From the NCBI GenBank assembly GCA_964425755.1, contig CAYRNY010000005.1:62001-126000 (forward strand): DNA of 64,000 nucleotides, read 5' to 3'. Position 1 is the first letter of the stretch; every line of letters starts with the position of its first letter. Origin of the DNA: CAYRNY01 sp964425755. GTDB taxonomy: Bacteria > Chloroflexota > Anaerolineae > Aggregatilineales > Aggregatilineaceae. The notes under the pieces are model-generated. The model made no database searches. It was not told the DNA's origin and saw only the letters and a list, made by a program, of their open reading frames with translations. Made by a program: the position numbers and the translations under genes. Shown one piece after another: positions 24,884-33,439 of this stretch.

Positions 24884-25894
24884 ATGCCACAACGAATACA
24901 CGACCTGATGGACGGCGTCGCGATGGTCGTCAGCGACCTGCACGGCGACCGCGATGCTTTTGACCGTTATGTCGAACGGTTCCGCGAGCTGCACGCTGCG
25001 GGCGAGGTCCAGCGCCTGATCCTGCTCGGCGATCTGATTCATGGCTACGGGCCGCCGGAGCGCGACTCCAGCCTCAGCATGGTGCAGGACGCGATCGCGC
25101 TGCAAGCGGAGTTCGGCGCGGGCACGGTGATCATGCTGCTGGGCAACCACGAGATGCCGCATATTTACGGTGTCTCGCTGTTCAAGGGGGAAATGGCGTT
25201 CACCCCGCGTTTTGAGCGCGCGCTCGGGCCGACCGGCAGCCGCCAGCGCGAGCGCGTGCTGGCGTTTTTCCGCGCGCTGCCGTTCTACGTGCGCACGGGC
25301 GCGGGCGTGATGCTTACGCACGCCGGGCCCGCGCCGGACGCGATCGGGCAGGCGGATGTGCTGGCGACCCTCGATCACACGGCTATTCTCAGCGAGGCGG
25401 ATGCCGCGCTCGCCCAGTCGTCGAATCTCGACGCGCTATACGCGCAGTACGGGCAGCTCACCGGCGTGTCCTATGCCGACGAGGCGGCGGATCTGCTGGC
25501 AGTGGACGGCCCTGGCGACCCGCGCTATCCGCATTTGCTGCGCGCGTTCATGGTCTCGCAGCATGACTCGCGCTTCAAGCTGTTGTGGGACGCGCTGTTC
25601 ACGCAGAACGAGATCGGGCTGTCGGAAGCGGCGTATCTCCAGGTGACACAGGCGTTCCTGGAAGCGTTTTCGGCTACGGCTCCGGTGCCTCAGCGGGCGG
25701 TCGTCAGCGGGCACCTGGTCACGCCGGGGGGTGGGTACGCGCTGGTGAACCGCTACCACCTGCGCCTGTCCAGCGCAGCGCACGCCCGCCCGCGCGAAGC
25801 CGGGCGCTACCTGCTGCTGGACTGCGCGCAACCGGTCGGCGCGGCGACGGAGCTATCCGGTGGCCTGGGCAGCGTGTTTGAGGAGGGCGCTTGA
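24884..25894 (+). CDS. Calcineurin-like metallophosphoesterase
   Basis: A 336-residue protein with the metallophosphoesterase motifs in order: VSDLHGD (Asp18, His20), LLGDLIHG, LLGNHEM, and a C-terminal SGHLVTPGGG that supplies the last metal-binding His. It resembles bacterial Ser/Thr-phosphatase-like enzymes with a dinuclear metal site; the substrate is unknown. ATG 24884 has a G-rich run 4 bases upstream; ATG 24872 would add four residues. A TATACT element at 24838-24843 is a likely -10. It is divergent from proS. Confidence 0.8.
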   Translation: MPQRIHDLMDGVAMVVSDLHGDRDAFDRYVERFRELHAAGEVQRLILLGDLIHGYGPPERDSSLSMVQDAIALQAEFGAGTVIMLLGNHEMPHIYGVSLFKGEMAFTPRFERALGPTGSRQRERVLAFFRALPFYVRTGAGVMLTHAGPAPDAIGQADVLATLDHTAILSEADAALAQSSNLDALYAQYGQLTGVSYADEAADLLAVDGPGDPRYPHLLRAFMVSQHDSRFKLLWDALFTQNEIGLSEAAYLQVTQAFLEAFSATAPVPQRAVVSGHLVTPGGGYALVNRYHLRLSSAAHARPREAGRYLLLDCAQPVGAATELSGGLGSVFEEGA

Positions 25895-25955
25895 TGCGCA
25901 GTGCCGCGAGCGTAGGAGAGCAGCCACACAGGACGCGAAAGGATGAACACGGCGT

Positions 25956-26591
25956 ATGACCACGCGCGTACTACTGATCCGGCACGGCGAAACGGCCTGG
26001 AACGCGACCTGGCGTTGGCAGGGGCACGCCCCCGTACCGCTGAACGAAACCGGGTTGGCACAGTCGGTTGCGTTGGGACGTTATCTCGCCGCGCACGGTT
26101 ACGCACTGGACGCACTGTACAGCAGCGACCTGCCGCGCGCGATGCAAACGGCGGAAGCCGTCGCCGGGCCGCAGGGATTGGCGGTGCAGCGCGAGCCGCG
26201 CCTGCGCGAGGTTGATCTGGGCGAGTGGCAGGGCCTGACCCGCGAGGAAGCTGCCGCCTGGGACGCGGAGAACTGGGCGCGTTACACGGCGGACCGGCGC
26301 AACGTCCCGGTGCCGGGCGGCGAATCGCGGCAGGCGGTGCAGGTGCGGGCGCGGGCAGCATTTGACGCGATCACCGCGCGCCATGCCGGGCAGGCGGTCG
26401 GGATCGTCAGTCATGGCGGCACGCTGGGGATGCTGCTGGAGAGCCTGTTCGGGCAGTTCGAGCGCCCGAACCTGCTCAACACATCCGTGACGATCATCAC
26501 GCGCGACGATCCCGGCGCGGCGTGGGCGATCCAGTGCGTGGCCTGGACGCCGCACCTGGAGGCGGGCGGCGCGCTCGGTGAGACGTGGTAG
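25956..26591 (+). CDS. Histidine phosphatase family protein (phosphoglycerate-mutase-like)
   Basis: A 211-residue protein of the RHG superfamily. LIRHGETAWN near residues 7-16 carries the phospho-acceptor His, LYSSDLPRAMQTAE is the second signature, and IVSHGGTLG carries the catalytic C-terminal His. It is a general phosphatase or a cobalamin/glycolytic phosphatase; the context gives no substrate. It follows the phosphoesterase after 61 bp on the same strand and may be cotranscribed. Confidence 0.85.
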   Translation: MTTRVLLIRHGETAWNATWRWQGHAPVPLNETGLAQSVALGRYLAAHGYALDALYSSDLPRAMQTAEAVAGPQGLAVQREPRLREVDLGEWQGLTREEAAAWDAENWARYTADRRNVPVPGGESRQAVQVRARAAFDAITARHAGQAVGIVSHGGTLGMLLESLFGQFERPNLLNTSVTIITRDDPGAAWAIQCVAWTPHLEAGGALGETW

Positions 26592-26657
26592 CGCGACCGC
26601 ACCGTGCGGCGAAGAATCAGAATCGGATTAGAAAGCCGGTAGCGGCGTGGCAAATAG

Positions 26658-26673
26658 TGTGAAATTTGTCACA
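26658..26673 (+). promoter_or_regulatory. CRP-type operator upstream of pckA
   Basis: TGTGAAATTTGTCACA is a perfect TGTGA-N6-TCACA palindrome, the CRP/Crp-family consensus, in an AT-rich setting. Its centre (26665.5) is about 72-73 bases upstream of the predicted pckA start point, a position used by class I activators. Confidence 0.65.
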
Positions 26674-26702
26674 ATATGTTGTGTGCGCAATGACGAAATC
26701 AA

Positions 26703-26731
26703 TTGGTCTTTTGCAGCACCTTGGCTACACT
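26703..26731 (+). promoter_or_regulatory. Promoter of pckA
   Basis: TTGGTC (26703-26708), a 17-bp spacer and TACACT (26726-26731). The start is near 26738, leaving a leader of ~124 bases before the ATG. Confidence 0.7.
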
Positions 26732-26861
26732 GTACAGTTGGCGGTACGCGCCGCGTCGTGTTCGTTCGCTGAGAGTTGCCAGCCTGCCGGGCTACATGCG
26801 GCGGCATGCACACGCCGGGACTCGATTATCTGGTCGCCAATCTTGAACGGAGGCACGCTGA

Positions 26862-28466
26862 ATGACCGAGGAATATCGCAGCCATTACGGTTTGGAGCAT
26901 CACGGGTTTGAAAACCTGGAGCGCGAATACTGGAACCTGACCACGCCTGCGCTGTACGAGCAGGCGATCCGGCACCGCGAGGGCGTGCTGGCACACCTGG
27001 GACCGCTGGTCGTCCGCACCGGGGACCATACCGGGCGCTCGCCCAACGATAAGTTCATCGTGCGCAACGCGGCCAGCGAGGACACGATCTGGTGGAGCAG
27101 TGTGAACCGTGACTGCACCGAGGAGACCTTCGACGCCCTGCACGCACGCATGATGAACTACTTTCAGAACAAGGACGTGTTCGTGCAGGACGTGTACGCG
27201 GGGACCGATCCCGCTTACCGCCTGCCCGTGCGCATCGTGACCGAGACGGCCTGGCATAACCTGTTCGCGCGTAACATGTTCGTGCGCATCTTCGACCCGG
27301 ACCAACTGCGCAACCACGTGCCGGAGTTCGTGGTGATCCAATCGCCCAACATCACCGCGATCCCGGAGGTGCACTGCACGACGTCGGGCGCGTTCATCCT
27401 GGTCAACTTCGATAAGCGGATGGTGCTGATCGGCGGCACGCGTTATGCGGGCGAGATCAAAAAGTCGATCTTCACCGTGATGAACTACATCCTGCCGCAA
27501 AAGGGCGTCATGGCGATGCACTGCTCGGCCAATTACGGCAAGGACCGCGACGACGTGGCGCTGTTCTTTGGCCTGAGCGGCACGGGCAAGACCACACTAT
27601 CGAACGACTCTTCGCGCACGCTGATCGGCGACGACGAACACGGGTGGAGCGACAGCGGCATCTTCAATTTCGAGGGTGGTTGCTACGCCAAGGTGATCCG
27701 CCTGTCGCCCGAAGGCGAGCCGGAGATTTACCAGGCGACGCGCCGCTTTGGCACGATCTTGGAAAACGTCACGATCGATGCGACGCGCCGCCGCGTGGAC
27801 CTGGACGACGCGACCTTCACCGAGAATACGCGCGCCAGTTACCCGATCACGCATATCCCCAACGCAGACTACAACGGCATGGGCGGGCATCCCCGGCACA
27901 TCATCTTCCTGACCGCCGACGCGTTCGGCGTGCTGCCGCCGATCGCCAAACTGACACCGGAGCAGGCGCAGTATCACTTCCTGGCAGGCTACACGGCCAA
28001 AGTCGCGGGCACTGAGCGCGGGATCACCGAGCCGCAGGCGACGTTCTCGACCTGCTTCGGCGCGCCGTTCATGCCGCTGCACCCGACGGTTTACGCCGGG
28101 TTGCTCGCCGATAAGGTCAAGCGGCACAACGTCCAGATGTGGATGATCAACACCGGCTGGACCGGCGGCCCGTTCGGGGTCGGGCACCGGATGGAGCTGG
28201 CCCACACGCGCGCGATGGTGCGTGCCGCGCTGAGCGGCGATCTTGACGCCGCGCCGACCGTGACCGACCCGGTGTTCGGTTTTGCGATTCCGACGGCGGT
28301 CCCAAACGTGCCGCAAGAGGTCCTGCAGCCGCGTAACACCTGGGCTGATCCGGGCGCTTATGACGTGAAGGCGCGCGACCTGGTCGGGCGGTTCCACGCG
28401 TATATGGAGCAGTTCACGGACGCGATGAGCGACGCGGTGAAAGCTGCCGCGCCGAAAGCACCCTGA
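26862..28466 (+). CDS. pckA: Phosphoenolpyruvate carboxykinase (ATP)
   Basis: A 534-residue enzyme that converts oxaloacetate and ATP to PEP and CO2, the first step of gluconeogenesis. The P-loop GLSGTGKT is at residues 237-244, kinase-2 LIGDDEHGW at 255-263, and RTGDHTGRSPNDKF near the N-terminus binds substrate. Length and motifs are those of the ATP-dependent class. A strong ACGGAGG ribosome site lies 8 bases before the ATG. Together with ppdK (39638-42328) and mdh it covers the PEP-oxaloacetate-malate node. A CRP-type operator lies upstream. Confidence 0.97.
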   Translation: MTEEYRSHYGLEHHGFENLEREYWNLTTPALYEQAIRHREGVLAHLGPLVVRTGDHTGRSPNDKFIVRNAASEDTIWWSSVNRDCTEETFDALHARMMNYFQNKDVFVQDVYAGTDPAYRLPVRIVTETAWHNLFARNMFVRIFDPDQLRNHVPEFVVIQSPNITAIPEVHCTTSGAFILVNFDKRMVLIGGTRYAGEIKKSIFTVMNYILPQKGVMAMHCSANYGKDRDDVALFFGLSGTGKTTLSNDSSRTLIGDDEHGWSDSGIFNFEGGCYAKVIRLSPEGEPEIYQATRRFGTILENVTIDATRRRVDLDDATFTENTRASYPITHIPNADYNGMGGHPRHIIFLTADAFGVLPPIAKLTPEQAQYHFLAGYTAKVAGTERGITEPQATFSTCFGAPFMPLHPTVYAGLLADKVKRHNVQMWMINTGWTGGPFGVGHRMELAHTRAMVRAALSGDLDAAPTVTDPVFGFAIPTAVPNVPQEVLQPRNTWADPGAYDVKARDLVGRFHAYMEQFTDAMSDAVKAAAPKAP

Positions 28467-28494
28467 TCGCGTGTCCGCGATTGGTGTTACCGTG

Positions 28495-28529
28495 CGCTCC
28501 CGCTGGCGTGACCCGGCGGGGGCGTTTTT
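28495..28529 (+). terminator. Terminator of pckA
   Basis: A 9-bp stem CGCTCCCGC / GCGGGGGCG (28495-28503 with 28516-28524, one G-U pair) is followed by TTTTT. Confidence 0.85.
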
Positions 28530-28621
28530 GCGTTGCGAGACCAGGATGCCGGGCGCAACCGCTGGCGTTTTGCTAGCATCTTAAAGAAGACCGTTGGTTC
28601 AGGTGGTAGCAGAGGGGTCGC

Positions 28622-29176
28622 ATGGACGGAAGAGGACAGGTGCTTTTCAGCCGCCCGCGCGCCTGGGCGGTTGTGTTTGTGGTGGTGCTCGTCGCCGGGC
28701 CGGTGTGGATCGCGTCCTCGCGCCCGGGTGACACGGTCGCGATCCCGCCCGCGCCGCGTGCCGGTGCGCCTGCCCCGGCCTTTGAAGCCGCGACGCTTGG
28801 CGGGGGCACGATCGCGCTGGGCGACCTGCGCGGGCAGGTCGTAGTGCTGAACCTGTGGGCGTCGTGGTGCACGCCGTGCCGCGCCGAAATGCCCGCCTTA
28901 GAGCGCGTGTGGCAGCGTTACGCTCGCGACGGGCTGGTCATCCTGGCGGTGAACCAGGGCGAAGACGCCGCGACCGTGCGCGAGTTCGTGCGGGAACATG
29001 ACCTGACCTTTGCGGTCGCGCTCGACCCGCGCGAGCAGGTGGGGCGGCAGTACGCGCTGGTGGCATACCCGACGACGCTGTTCATCGACCGTGACGGTGT
29101 GATCCGTAAAGTGGTGCGCGGCGGCCCGATGCCGGAGGCGCTGGTCGAGGACCAGGTCCGGGCGCTGTTGGAATAG
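28622..29176 (+). CDS. TlpA/ResA-type membrane-anchored thioredoxin
   Basis: A 184-residue protein with an N-terminal membrane anchor (~14-32) and an external thioredoxin fold. WASWCTPCRAEMP carries the redox pair Cys83/Cys86, and VAYPTTLFIDRDG supplies the cis-Pro loop. Proteins of this group reduce disulfides outside the membrane, often for cytochrome c or copper-site assembly. The copper enzyme NirK in this window is a conceivable client, but nothing in the sequence links them. It is followed by an Lgt-like membrane protein 111 bp on. Confidence 0.87.
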   Translation: MDGRGQVLFSRPRAWAVVFVVVLVAGPVWIASSRPGDTVAIPPAPRAGAPAPAFEAATLGGGTIALGDLRGQVVVLNLWASWCTPCRAEMPALERVWQRYARDGLVILAVNQGEDAATVREFVREHDLTFAVALDPREQVGRQYALVAYPTTLFIDRDGVIRKVVRGGPMPEALVEDQVRALLE

Positions 29177-29245
29177 GTCACCGGCTGCTTATCTCTGGTC
29201 GAGGCAGGTTCGGCGTCCCGGCTAGACACACGCGGGCCGTGCGCA

Positions 29246-29273
29246 ACCGGCAACCAACGACCGGCAGCATTAA
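29246..29273. repeat. Heptamer tract D
   Basis: Four 7-bp units: ACCGGCA, ACCAACG, ACCGGCA and GCATTAA. The tract lies just before the Lgt-like gene and shares the periodicity of the other tracts. Confidence 0.4.
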
Positions 29274-29287
29274 CTGAGGCAGGTGTA

Positions 29288-30049
29288 ATGTACCCGATGG
29301 TGCGAATTGGCCCGGCGGCGCTGCAGACGGTGTATCTGCTGTGGTTCGCCGGATTCTGGCTCGGGCTGGAGGCGGCGTCGCGTGCAGGGCGGCGGCGCGA
29401 TCTCCCGCCGGGGTTTGTGGACAGCGCGGTGTTCTGGGCGCTGGTTGTGGGGCTGGTCGCGGCGCGGCTGGCGTTCGTGATCCAGTACCCGGAAGCGTAC
29501 CGTAACGACCTGTTGGGGCTGGTCTCGCCGCAGCCGGAAGCGCTTAACGGCACGGCGGGCCTGCTCGTGGGGGTGGCCGTGCTGGGCTGGCTGGCGTGGC
29601 GCGCGGGTGTGCCGCTGCGCCCGCTGCTGGATGCGCTCGCGCCCGGTGCCGCGATCGCGTTGGCGGCGCTGTGGCTGGCGCACCTGGCGGAAGGGACGCG
29701 CGTCGGCGTGCCGGGCGATCTGCCCTGGGCGGTCGAGTTGTGGGGCGCGGCGCGGCACCCCGTGCAGGTGTATGTCGCGCTGCCGGTGCTGGGGGCAGGG
29801 ATCGGGGTCTGGGCGTGGCGCGGGCAGCGCCCGTTTGAGGGGTTCGACGCGCTGGCGGTTGGGGCGGTGTACGCGCTGGCGCTGGTGGTTGGCACCCGGT
29901 GGCTGGAGTCCGGCGCGACGGTATGGGCGGGTTTTCGCCGCGAGCAGGTGTTGGCATGGCTGGCGCTGCTCGTGATCGCGCTGCTGGGGATGTGGTGGTC
30001 TCGCGGCGGGCGCGTAAAACCTTATAATCTGCATGAGACAAGCACATAA
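29288..30049 (+). CDS. Lgt-like membrane protein (divergent prolipoprotein diacylglyceryl transferase family)
   Basis: A 253-residue protein with about seven membrane segments. It keeps the Lgt landmarks GLVAARLAFVIQ, EGTRVGVPGDLPWAV and RHPVQVYVAL (compare the family's NxExxGxPTDLPWGV and RHPTQLYE). The segment that should hold the catalytic His/HGG motif instead reads NGTAGLLVG. That loss and the overall divergence make normal diacylglyceryl transfer doubtful. It follows the TlpA-like gene on the same strand; small TlpA-Lgt-like pairs suggest handling of an envelope thiol or lipid, but this is inference. Confidence 0.65.
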   Translation: MYPMVRIGPAALQTVYLLWFAGFWLGLEAASRAGRRRDLPPGFVDSAVFWALVVGLVAARLAFVIQYPEAYRNDLLGLVSPQPEALNGTAGLLVGVAVLGWLAWRAGVPLRPLLDALAPGAAIALAALWLAHLAEGTRVGVPGDLPWAVELWGAARHPVQVYVALPVLGAGIGVWAWRGQRPFEGFDALAVGAVYALALVVGTRWLESGATVWAGFRREQVLAWLALLVIALLGMWWSRGGRVKPYNLHETST

Positions 30050-30062
30050 CGAAGGAGGACGC

Positions 30063-30902
30063 ATGCCCGAAAACACACACCAGTTCGCGCTGGGTGGGTT
30101 TACCTGCACCGTGATCAATGACGGCGCGACCACGCGCCCGGCAGAGAACCTGTTCCCCAGCGTGCTGAAAGGCGAGCGCGAGGCGACGCTCTTGCAGGCC
30201 GGGTACGATCCGCACGCCCTGACGACGAGCTATAACATGCTGTTGGTGCAGGATGGCGATCGGAACGTCTTGATCGATACGGGCCAGGGCCATGAGGTCG
30301 TGCCGGGGGCGGGTAGGCTGCGCGAGTCGCTGCGTGCAGTTGGCGTCCCGCCGGAAGACGTGACCACGATCGTGATCACGCACGGGCACCCGGATCACGT
30401 CGGCGGGCTGACGTTTCTTGAGGACCGGCTCGCGTTTCCGAATGCGCGCTATTTCATGAACCGGCAGGAGTGGCAGTATTGGGGCACGGACGCGGCGCTC
30501 GGCACGATGGAGCGCGAGCGTCGCGAGTTTTACATCAGCACGCTGCAATGGATCGAAGGCGTAGTCGAGTTGTTCGAGGGCGAGCGCGAGCTGGTGCCGG
30601 GGATCACGGCACTGCCTGCGCCAGGGCACACGGTCGGGCACACGGCGCTGCTGATCGAATCCGAGGGCGAGCGCTTGCTGCACATCGCGGACGCGGCGCA
30701 CCACCCGATCCAGCTTGATCGCCCGGACTGGTCGCCGGTTTTTGACTACGACGGGCGGCAGTCGGCCCGCACGCGGCGCGAGTTATTCCGGCGCGCGGTC
30801 GAAGACGACCTGTTGGTGCTGGCGTTTCACTTTGCGTTTCCGGCGTTGGGACGCGTGCGCCGGACGCGGTTCGAGTACGCGTGGGAGCCGGTCGCGGTGT
30901 GA
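30063..30902 (+). CDS. MBL-fold metallo-hydrolase
   Basis: A 279-residue metallo-beta-lactamase-fold enzyme with the metal motif THGHPDHVGG (His107, His109, Asp111, His112), a downstream PGHTVGHT His, HIADAAH with the bridging Asp, and a C-terminal FHFAFP His. It resembles quorum-lactonase/hydrolase-like MBL proteins; the substrate is unknown. ATG 30063 has a near-perfect AAGGAGG site at 30052-30058, which rules out the open frame starting at 30033. A TATAAT at 30023-30028, inside the end of the Lgt-like gene, may be its own -10. Confidence 0.85.
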   Translation: MPENTHQFALGGFTCTVINDGATTRPAENLFPSVLKGEREATLLQAGYDPHALTTSYNMLLVQDGDRNVLIDTGQGHEVVPGAGRLRESLRAVGVPPEDVTTIVITHGHPDHVGGLTFLEDRLAFPNARYFMNRQEWQYWGTDAALGTMERERREFYISTLQWIEGVVELFEGERELVPGITALPAPGHTVGHTALLIESEGERLLHIADAAHHPIQLDRPDWSPVFDYDGRQSARTRRELFRRAVEDDLLVLAFHFAFPALGRVRRTRFEYAWEPVAV

Positions 30903-30954
30903 GGTCCGGAGCGCCTTCCTGCCGATCCCGTAATGGTGCTGTACGGTGCGCGGC

Positions 30955-31950
30955 TCAGTCCGCGATATCTTCTGGGTTGCCACGCAGAATCTTGCGCAGG
31001 CTGCAGAAGCGGCGGTGGACGTGCATCCCGGCGCGTTCGTAGAGTGCCACAGCGTTGGTTTTGCTGGCGGCGTCGACACCCAACCCGGCGGTGGTCCATC
31101 CGCACGCCTGGAATGCTGCGAAACTGTGCAATAGCAGCGCCAGCCCTAACCCCTTGCGACGCCATGCTCGCCGTACGCCGAGTATATCGACCTGGGCGTA
31201 GTTCGGGTGCTGGCCATTTGGCGCGCTGTTGAGCGCGAAGCCCGCGATGGAGTCACCGTTCCACGCAATCTTCCACAGCGTGTAATCCTGTTCGTCGTCG
31301 TTCAGCCAGTTGTGCGCCCAGACCTCGAACGGCGCAGGCGCATACCCCCAATGATCCACGAACGTTTCCTGCTGTGCCTCGTAGACGGCGTGCGCGTGCG
31401 CCGTTTTGTCGAACGGGCGCAGCTCCAAACCGGCGGGCAGCGGGGACGGCGTTACCGGTTCGTCCAGGGGGCGGCGCATCTCGTAGAAGTAGCGCACGAT
31501 CGCGAACCCTTCGCGTTCGTACAGCGCGAGCATATCCGCCTGTGTATCCAGCACGCCACACTGCATGTAGAGCGGTTTTTCCGGTTCGACTTCGGTTTCC
31601 CCGCGCGTGCGGATCAGCTCCTCGATCCGGTGGACCAGCAGCGTCCCGACATTCTGGTCGCGGTAGGCCGGGTGGATCAGCACTTCCTGGTACGCGCGCC
31701 CGTGTTCGGGTAGCAGTATGCCCGCGCCGCCCGCGATCACGTCTCCATCGCGGTTCTCCACGATGAAGAGATCGCGTTCCAACGTAATATGCGGCGCGGC
31801 GAGCATGTGCTGCAACTGTTCGGCGCGCACCGTCATTTCGAGGTTATCGTGCTCCGAGATGATATCGGCCAGACGTGCCACGGCGGGCAGGTCGTCTGGC
31901 GTCGCGTTGCGGATGGTGAAATCCGTGTTTGGCGTAGGCATCGTAATCAT
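30955..31950 (-). CDS. Tandem (double) GNAT N-acetyltransferase
   Basis: A 331-residue protein made of two GNAT domains, residues ~10-155 (EVLIHPAYRDQNVGTLLVHR) and ~175-320 (ILGVRRAWRRKGLGLALL, then AVALYERAGM). The second domain keeps the acetyl-CoA loop RRKGLG; in the first it is degenerate (RDQNVG). This two-domain layout is shared with mycothiol-synthase-like acetyltransferases. Acceptor unknown. Convergent with the MBL gene, with no clear terminator in the 52-bp gap. An in-frame ATG three codons inside is an alternative start. Confidence 0.8.
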   Translation of the reverse strand: MITMPTPNTDFTIRNATPDDLPAVARLADIISEHDNLEMTVRAEQLQHMLAAPHITLERDLFIVENRDGDVIAGGAGILLPEHGRAYQEVLIHPAYRDQNVGTLLVHRIEELIRTRGETEVEPEKPLYMQCGVLDTQADMLALYEREGFAIVRYFYEMRRPLDEPVTPSPLPAGLELRPFDKTAHAHAVYEAQQETFVDHWGYAPAPFEVWAHNWLNDDEQDYTLWKIAWNGDSIAGFALNSAPNGQHPNYAQVDILGVRRAWRRKGLGLALLLHSFAAFQACGWTTAGLGVDAASKTNAVALYERAGMHVHRRFCSLRKILRGNPEDIAD

Positions 31951-31984
31951 TGCTCCTATCGCGACATGTCCTGGGGTGCGCGTA

Positions 31985-32038
31985 CAGAAAACAGAAATAA
32001 GTCAAGCTGCGACCGTGAGCATCGCGGTCGCCAGCTTG
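31985..32038 (-). terminator. Terminator of ttuB-ttuA
   Basis: On the minus strand a long stem, CAAGCTGGCGACCG with CGGTCGCAGCTTG (32038-32025 and 32015-32003, one bulge), is followed by ACTTATTTCTGTTTTC. It is ~55 bp past the ttuA stop. Confidence 0.75.
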
Positions 32039-32092
32039 ATTGTACCGTAATCTATATCGTTGTACGTCTGGGTGCAGCAAAACGTTGCGTGG

Positions 32093-33094
32093 TCAGCGTG
32101 CCGGTTGGGGCGCGCGCTGGCCGGTGGTCACGTGGAGGCGCTTTCTGACGCGGTCCCACGTGCGGCAGAACGAGCACTCGTCTTCCAGTGAGGTCGGCTG
32201 CCCGCAGGTGGGGCAGGTGTGCAGTTCGACCGCGTCCTGCACCGCCTGGAACAGGCCATGCTGCTGCTTGGCGCGCAGGAAGTTCTGGTAGTACTGGAGC
32301 TTGATGCCGGGGCTTTCCAACTCCATCGTGTTGAGCATTTCCTTGTAGCGGATGGACGACGCCCCAACCGCGAACGGACATTCCTCGTACATATAGTCGA
32401 TCCCGCGCACGATGGCATAAGCGGCGATCTCACGCTCGTAGAAGCGAAACAGCGGCTTGACTTTGCGCGCCAGCCCAGGGTGCGAGGGCGGCAAGACCGG
32501 CCCCTGCCGCGCCAGGTGTTCCACCGACCAGTTGAGCGTGTTCCCGAACAGCACCGCCGCTTCGTCGTCCAGGTTATGCCCGGTCGCCAGTGCGTCGTAG
32601 CCGTGGTCACGCGCCACGCGATTCATGATGTGGCGTTTCGACAGGCCGCACAGCGAGCAGGGCTTGGCGCGCCCGCGCTGTGTGACGCGTGCCGCCGCCG
32701 GGATCGTCGCGCCGTAAAGCTGCTCGACATCGACGGTGTGCAGCGTCAGGTCGCCGCCGCGCCCCGCGACAAAGTCCTGCACGGCGCGGTAGCTCTCGTC
32801 GCTGTACGCGATATCGCCGTCGATGCCCAGCCCGATGTACAGCCCGTCGGCCTGGTACCCCAGGTCGAGCAGGATGTCCCACAGGGCCAGGCTGTCTTTG
32901 CCGCCGCTGACCGCGACCAGCACGCGCTCGTCCCGCGTGAACAAGGCGTACTTTTCGATGAAGCGTTCGGTATGTTTGTGCACCCAGGCGATGAAATGCT
33001 CCGCGCACAGCGCGAGTTTGTGCTGGCGCATGTTGATCACGGCTTTGGCCGTGCAGTGACGGCAGCGCAGTGGTCCATGATACCGTTTCGCCAT
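32093..33094 (-). CDS. ttuA: TtuA-type tRNA 2-thiolation enzyme
   Basis: A 333-residue ATP-pyrophosphatase of the TtuA/Ncs6 group. An N-terminal zinc finger (Cys11, Cys14, Cys30, His33), the PP-loop SGGKDS (63-68), the Fe-S cluster ligands CSLC plus a later Cys (Cys146, Cys149, Cys239) and a C-terminal zinc finger (Cys294, Cys297, Cys307, Cys310) are all present. In Thermus, TtuA puts sulfur on ribothymidine-54 of tRNA, raising thermal stability. The next gene upstream, 3 bp away, encodes a ubiquitin-like sulfur carrier, its normal partner TtuB. The related Ncs6 function (U34) cannot be fully excluded. Confidence 0.85.
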   Translation of the reverse strand: MAKRYHGPLRCRHCTAKAVINMRQHKLALCAEHFIAWVHKHTERFIEKYALFTRDERVLVAVSGGKDSLALWDILLDLGYQADGLYIGLGIDGDIAYSDESYRAVQDFVAGRGGDLTLHTVDVEQLYGATIPAAARVTQRGRAKPCSLCGLSKRHIMNRVARDHGYDALATGHNLDDEAAVLFGNTLNWSVEHLARQGPVLPPSHPGLARKVKPLFRFYEREIAAYAIVRGIDYMYEECPFAVGASSIRYKEMLNTMELESPGIKLQYYQNFLRAKQQHGLFQAVQDAVELHTCPTCGQPTSLEDECSFCRTWDRVRKRLHVTTGQRAPQPAR

Positions 33095-33097
33095 GCG

Positions 33098-33358
33098 TTA
33101 CCCTCCCGAAATAGTCGCCACCAGCTTGATCCGGTCCCCCGGTTCGATCACGACCTCGTCGGTGATCAGCTCGCCGTTGCGCGTAGCCAGCACGGTTTCG
33201 GGGTTTAGCCCGCAAGCCTGCACCGCCGCGCGGACCGTGCTGCCCGGTTTGGCCGGGTATGCCTTGCGGCGGAAGATCAGCGTTGCCGGTTCAGGCAACT
33301 CGTAACGCTGTGAAGTGTTCTGTTCGGCGGTTGGCCGTTGGTGTGTTTGGTCGGTCAT
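33098..33358 (-). CDS. ttuB: Ubiquitin-like sulfur carrier, TtuB/ThiS type
   Basis: An 86-residue MoaD/ThiS-like protein ending in the carrier's Gly-Gly (ATISGG). ATG 33358 sits behind a near-perfect GGAGGTGAC ribosome site. The first ~30 residues are polar and probably flexible, and the beta-grasp follows (ATLIFRRKAYPAKPGSTVRA; ELITDEVVIEPGDRIKLV). It lies 3 bp upstream of ttuA in one operon, so its C-terminal thiocarboxylate most likely feeds TtuA. The activating E1-like enzyme is not in this window. Confidence 0.85.
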   Translation of the reverse strand: MTDQTHQRPTAEQNTSQRYELPEPATLIFRRKAYPAKPGSTVRAAVQACGLNPETVLATRNGELITDEVVIEPGDRIKLVATISGG

Positions 33359-33409
33359 GCTGTCACCTCCAATGCAGCGATGTTGGGGTGTGATGTGCAT
33401 CCATAGCGC

Positions 33410-33439
33410 ATTATAACAAATCGGGCACAGTGATCGACA
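33410..33439 (-). promoter_or_regulatory. Promoter of ttuB-ttuA
   Basis: On the minus strand an extended -10 TGT-TATAAT (TATAAT at 33415-33410) with a weak TGTCGA -35 (33439-33434) at an 18-bp spacing. The leader is ~45 bases. Confidence 0.6.
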
